In this document: positions 40,414-41,308 of the stretch, one piece after another
Layout of the letters: the number at the start of each line of letters is the position of its first letter
Position numbering within the stretch: position 1 is the stretch's first letter
The notes under the pieces: model-generated
Told to the model about the DNA's origin: nothing
The model's database searches: none
The model's input: the letters and a program-made list of their open reading frames with translations, nothing else
Origin: Chara braunii
Lineage: Eukaryota > Streptophyta > Charophyceae > Charales > Characeae
DNA length: 41,308 bases
Reading direction: 5' to 3'
NCBI GenBank assembly: GCA_003427395.1
Contig: BFEA01000020.1
Span: forward strand, 5,609,119-5,650,426
Made by a program: the position numbers and the translations under genes

Positions 40414-40450
40414 TTGGCGACCAGCCGAAACCGGTCGGGTCGTGCGCCAA
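40413..40450 (+). other. Composite hairpin downstream of the Penelope-like RT
   Basis: TTGGCG (40414-40419) pairs with CGCCAA (40445-40450), and directly inside, ACC (40420-40422) with GGT (40433-40435), closing a loop that contains CCGAAACC. An alternative inner stem is CGACC (40418-40422) / GGTCG (40433-40437). Possibly part of the element's 3' RNA. It lacks the CTGATGA core of a hammerhead ribozyme. Confidence 0.45.
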
Positions 40451-40709
40451 CCGGACTTCTGTCCGAGCATTGTACTTCAAGTTCATCTTTATCCTTTTAA
40501 CGTCGCGTTCGGGATTGTTACATGGACTTCGTTTCGTGTCATCTACCTCTTCTCTCACCCTCTATGCTGCCTGTGTTTTCGTCTTTGCTTGTCTGTGTCG
40601 ATTGCTTAGCGTGTCTGTCATTATTGTGGATGCATACATGGATATGATGAGTCTTGTTATGAAAGCTTATTGACAACTTCTCGTTTTAAGTTTGTCTGTA
40701 TAACGACAA

Positions 40710-40748
40710 CTATGGCCGACCCCACCCTCTTTTGGAGTTGGCCATAAC
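40710..40748. repeat. Right copy of the RT-flanking repeat, itself an inverted repeat
   Basis: CTATGGCCGACCCCACC at 40710-40726 is followed by GGAGTTGGCCATAAC. The ends TATGGCC and GGCCATA are inverted, making a 37-bp foldback that is not present at the left copy. Confidence 0.6.
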
Positions 40749-40924
40749 CCAATGGATTGAAAAGATTTTGGCGGGAAGCTTTCTTTGCACGGGCATGCCC
40801 AGTGTTAAGGAAAGGAGGAGGGGACCAAAGATCTCCTTACTTTTTCGGGTAATACATGTAAAAACTGACTGTGAGATCACGAGTACTGCACGACAGGATT
40901 TGGGTCACTCAACTGCCACACAAA
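40749..40924. other. Unassigned sequence
   Basis: Short stretch between the foldback and the terminal SINE. Nothing recognised. Confidence 0.4.
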
Positions 40925-41292
40925 CTTTTTTTTGTCCTATCCCGTTGCTAGTGGGACCATGCTCAGGTGCCAGCAGTGTCTGCTTTTACCCCCTAGCAGC
41001 CACATCCATGCTCAAGCCTCGAAAGAGGGAACATGCGGGATAACAGCCAGGATTCAGCCAGTAGATCAGGACCGAGCTTCTTCGATGGCCAGTCGTTGTG
41101 CCTCCCCTCCGGTCCCCTTCCCCTATGAACATCAGCAGTCTCTACCCAATGCCACTGGGCGGAACCAACGGCCTATCTCCAGGTGGCAGGCGCCATGCTT
41201 GCCCAGGAGGGTACAAGAGGCCGATGGGGACTGAACCCAAGACCTCCTGAATGTCGCTTGCGTGCTTTACCAACTGAGCTAGACCGTTGAAT
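40925..41292 (-). mobile_element. tRNA-derived SINE with A-tail
   Basis: On the minus strand from about 41292: TCTAGCTCAGTTGGTAAAGC (A-box) and GTCTTGGGTTCAGTCCCC (B-box), then a body containing GGGCAAGC and GGAGATAGGCCGTTGG that matches the SINE at 9217. The 3' end reads GAGCATGGTCCCACTAGCAA then CGGGATAGGAC and 8-9 A (T run at 40926-40934). About 368 bp. The 30 nt before the A-tail match the tail-family copy at 38222-38251 in 26 of 30 positions. No target-site duplication seen. Confidence 0.75.
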
Positions 41293-41308
41293 CTCTTTTT
41301 CACTTTTC

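Overview
The window looks like a stretch of a large, repeat-rich eukaryotic genome and is almost entirely made of decayed mobile elements. I found no intact host gene. The LINEs are of the plant L1 type: a CCHC gag-like ORF1, then APE endonuclease, reverse transcriptase and a C-terminal zf-RVT domain. A separate reverse transcriptase resembles Penelope-like elements, which are rare in flowering plants but known from algae. Together with tRNA-headed SINEs, many MITE-like foldbacks and long CT, GT and ATT microsatellites, this suggests a streptophyte (charophyte) alga such as Chara. The species is inference, not proof.

Layout. 84-6640 (-) is an old LINE (A) with recognisable ORF1, endonuclease, RT and zinc-finger remnants. 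Head to head with it, 6640-8794 (+) is a younger 5'-truncated LINE (B), one stop codon short of an open 548-codon frame and ending in a 39-nt poly(A). 9110-16600 holds MITEs, SINEs, poly(A) insertions and a 357-bp retroposed copy bounded by a 15-bp target-site duplication. About 16600-19200 is unassigned and contains one tandem duplication. 19217-21482 is a broken Ty3-like gag region split by a MITE. 21500-33500 is mostly non-coding: degenerate tandem repeats, palindromes, microsatellites and a second MITE of the family found in the gag region. 33562-34650 (-) is a LINE ORF1 fragment. 35570-37730 (+) is a third LINE 3' fragment (D), split by a tRNA-headed element and again by a structured retroposon with an 18-bp target-site duplication. 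38592-39802 (+) is the Penelope-like RT, with a direct repeat and a hairpin around it. The window ends in a tRNA-derived SINE (-).

The most interesting pattern is a short conserved tail found six times: a hairpin followed by a potential H-type pseudoknot, shortly before poly(A). The hairpin shows compensatory base changes between copies, and two copies sit inside insertions with clear target-site duplications. It is probably the 3' recognition structure of an active non-LTR retrotransposon family, apparently shared in part with a tRNA-derived SINE. Assembly gaps (N) lie at 7927-7934 and 10440-10607.
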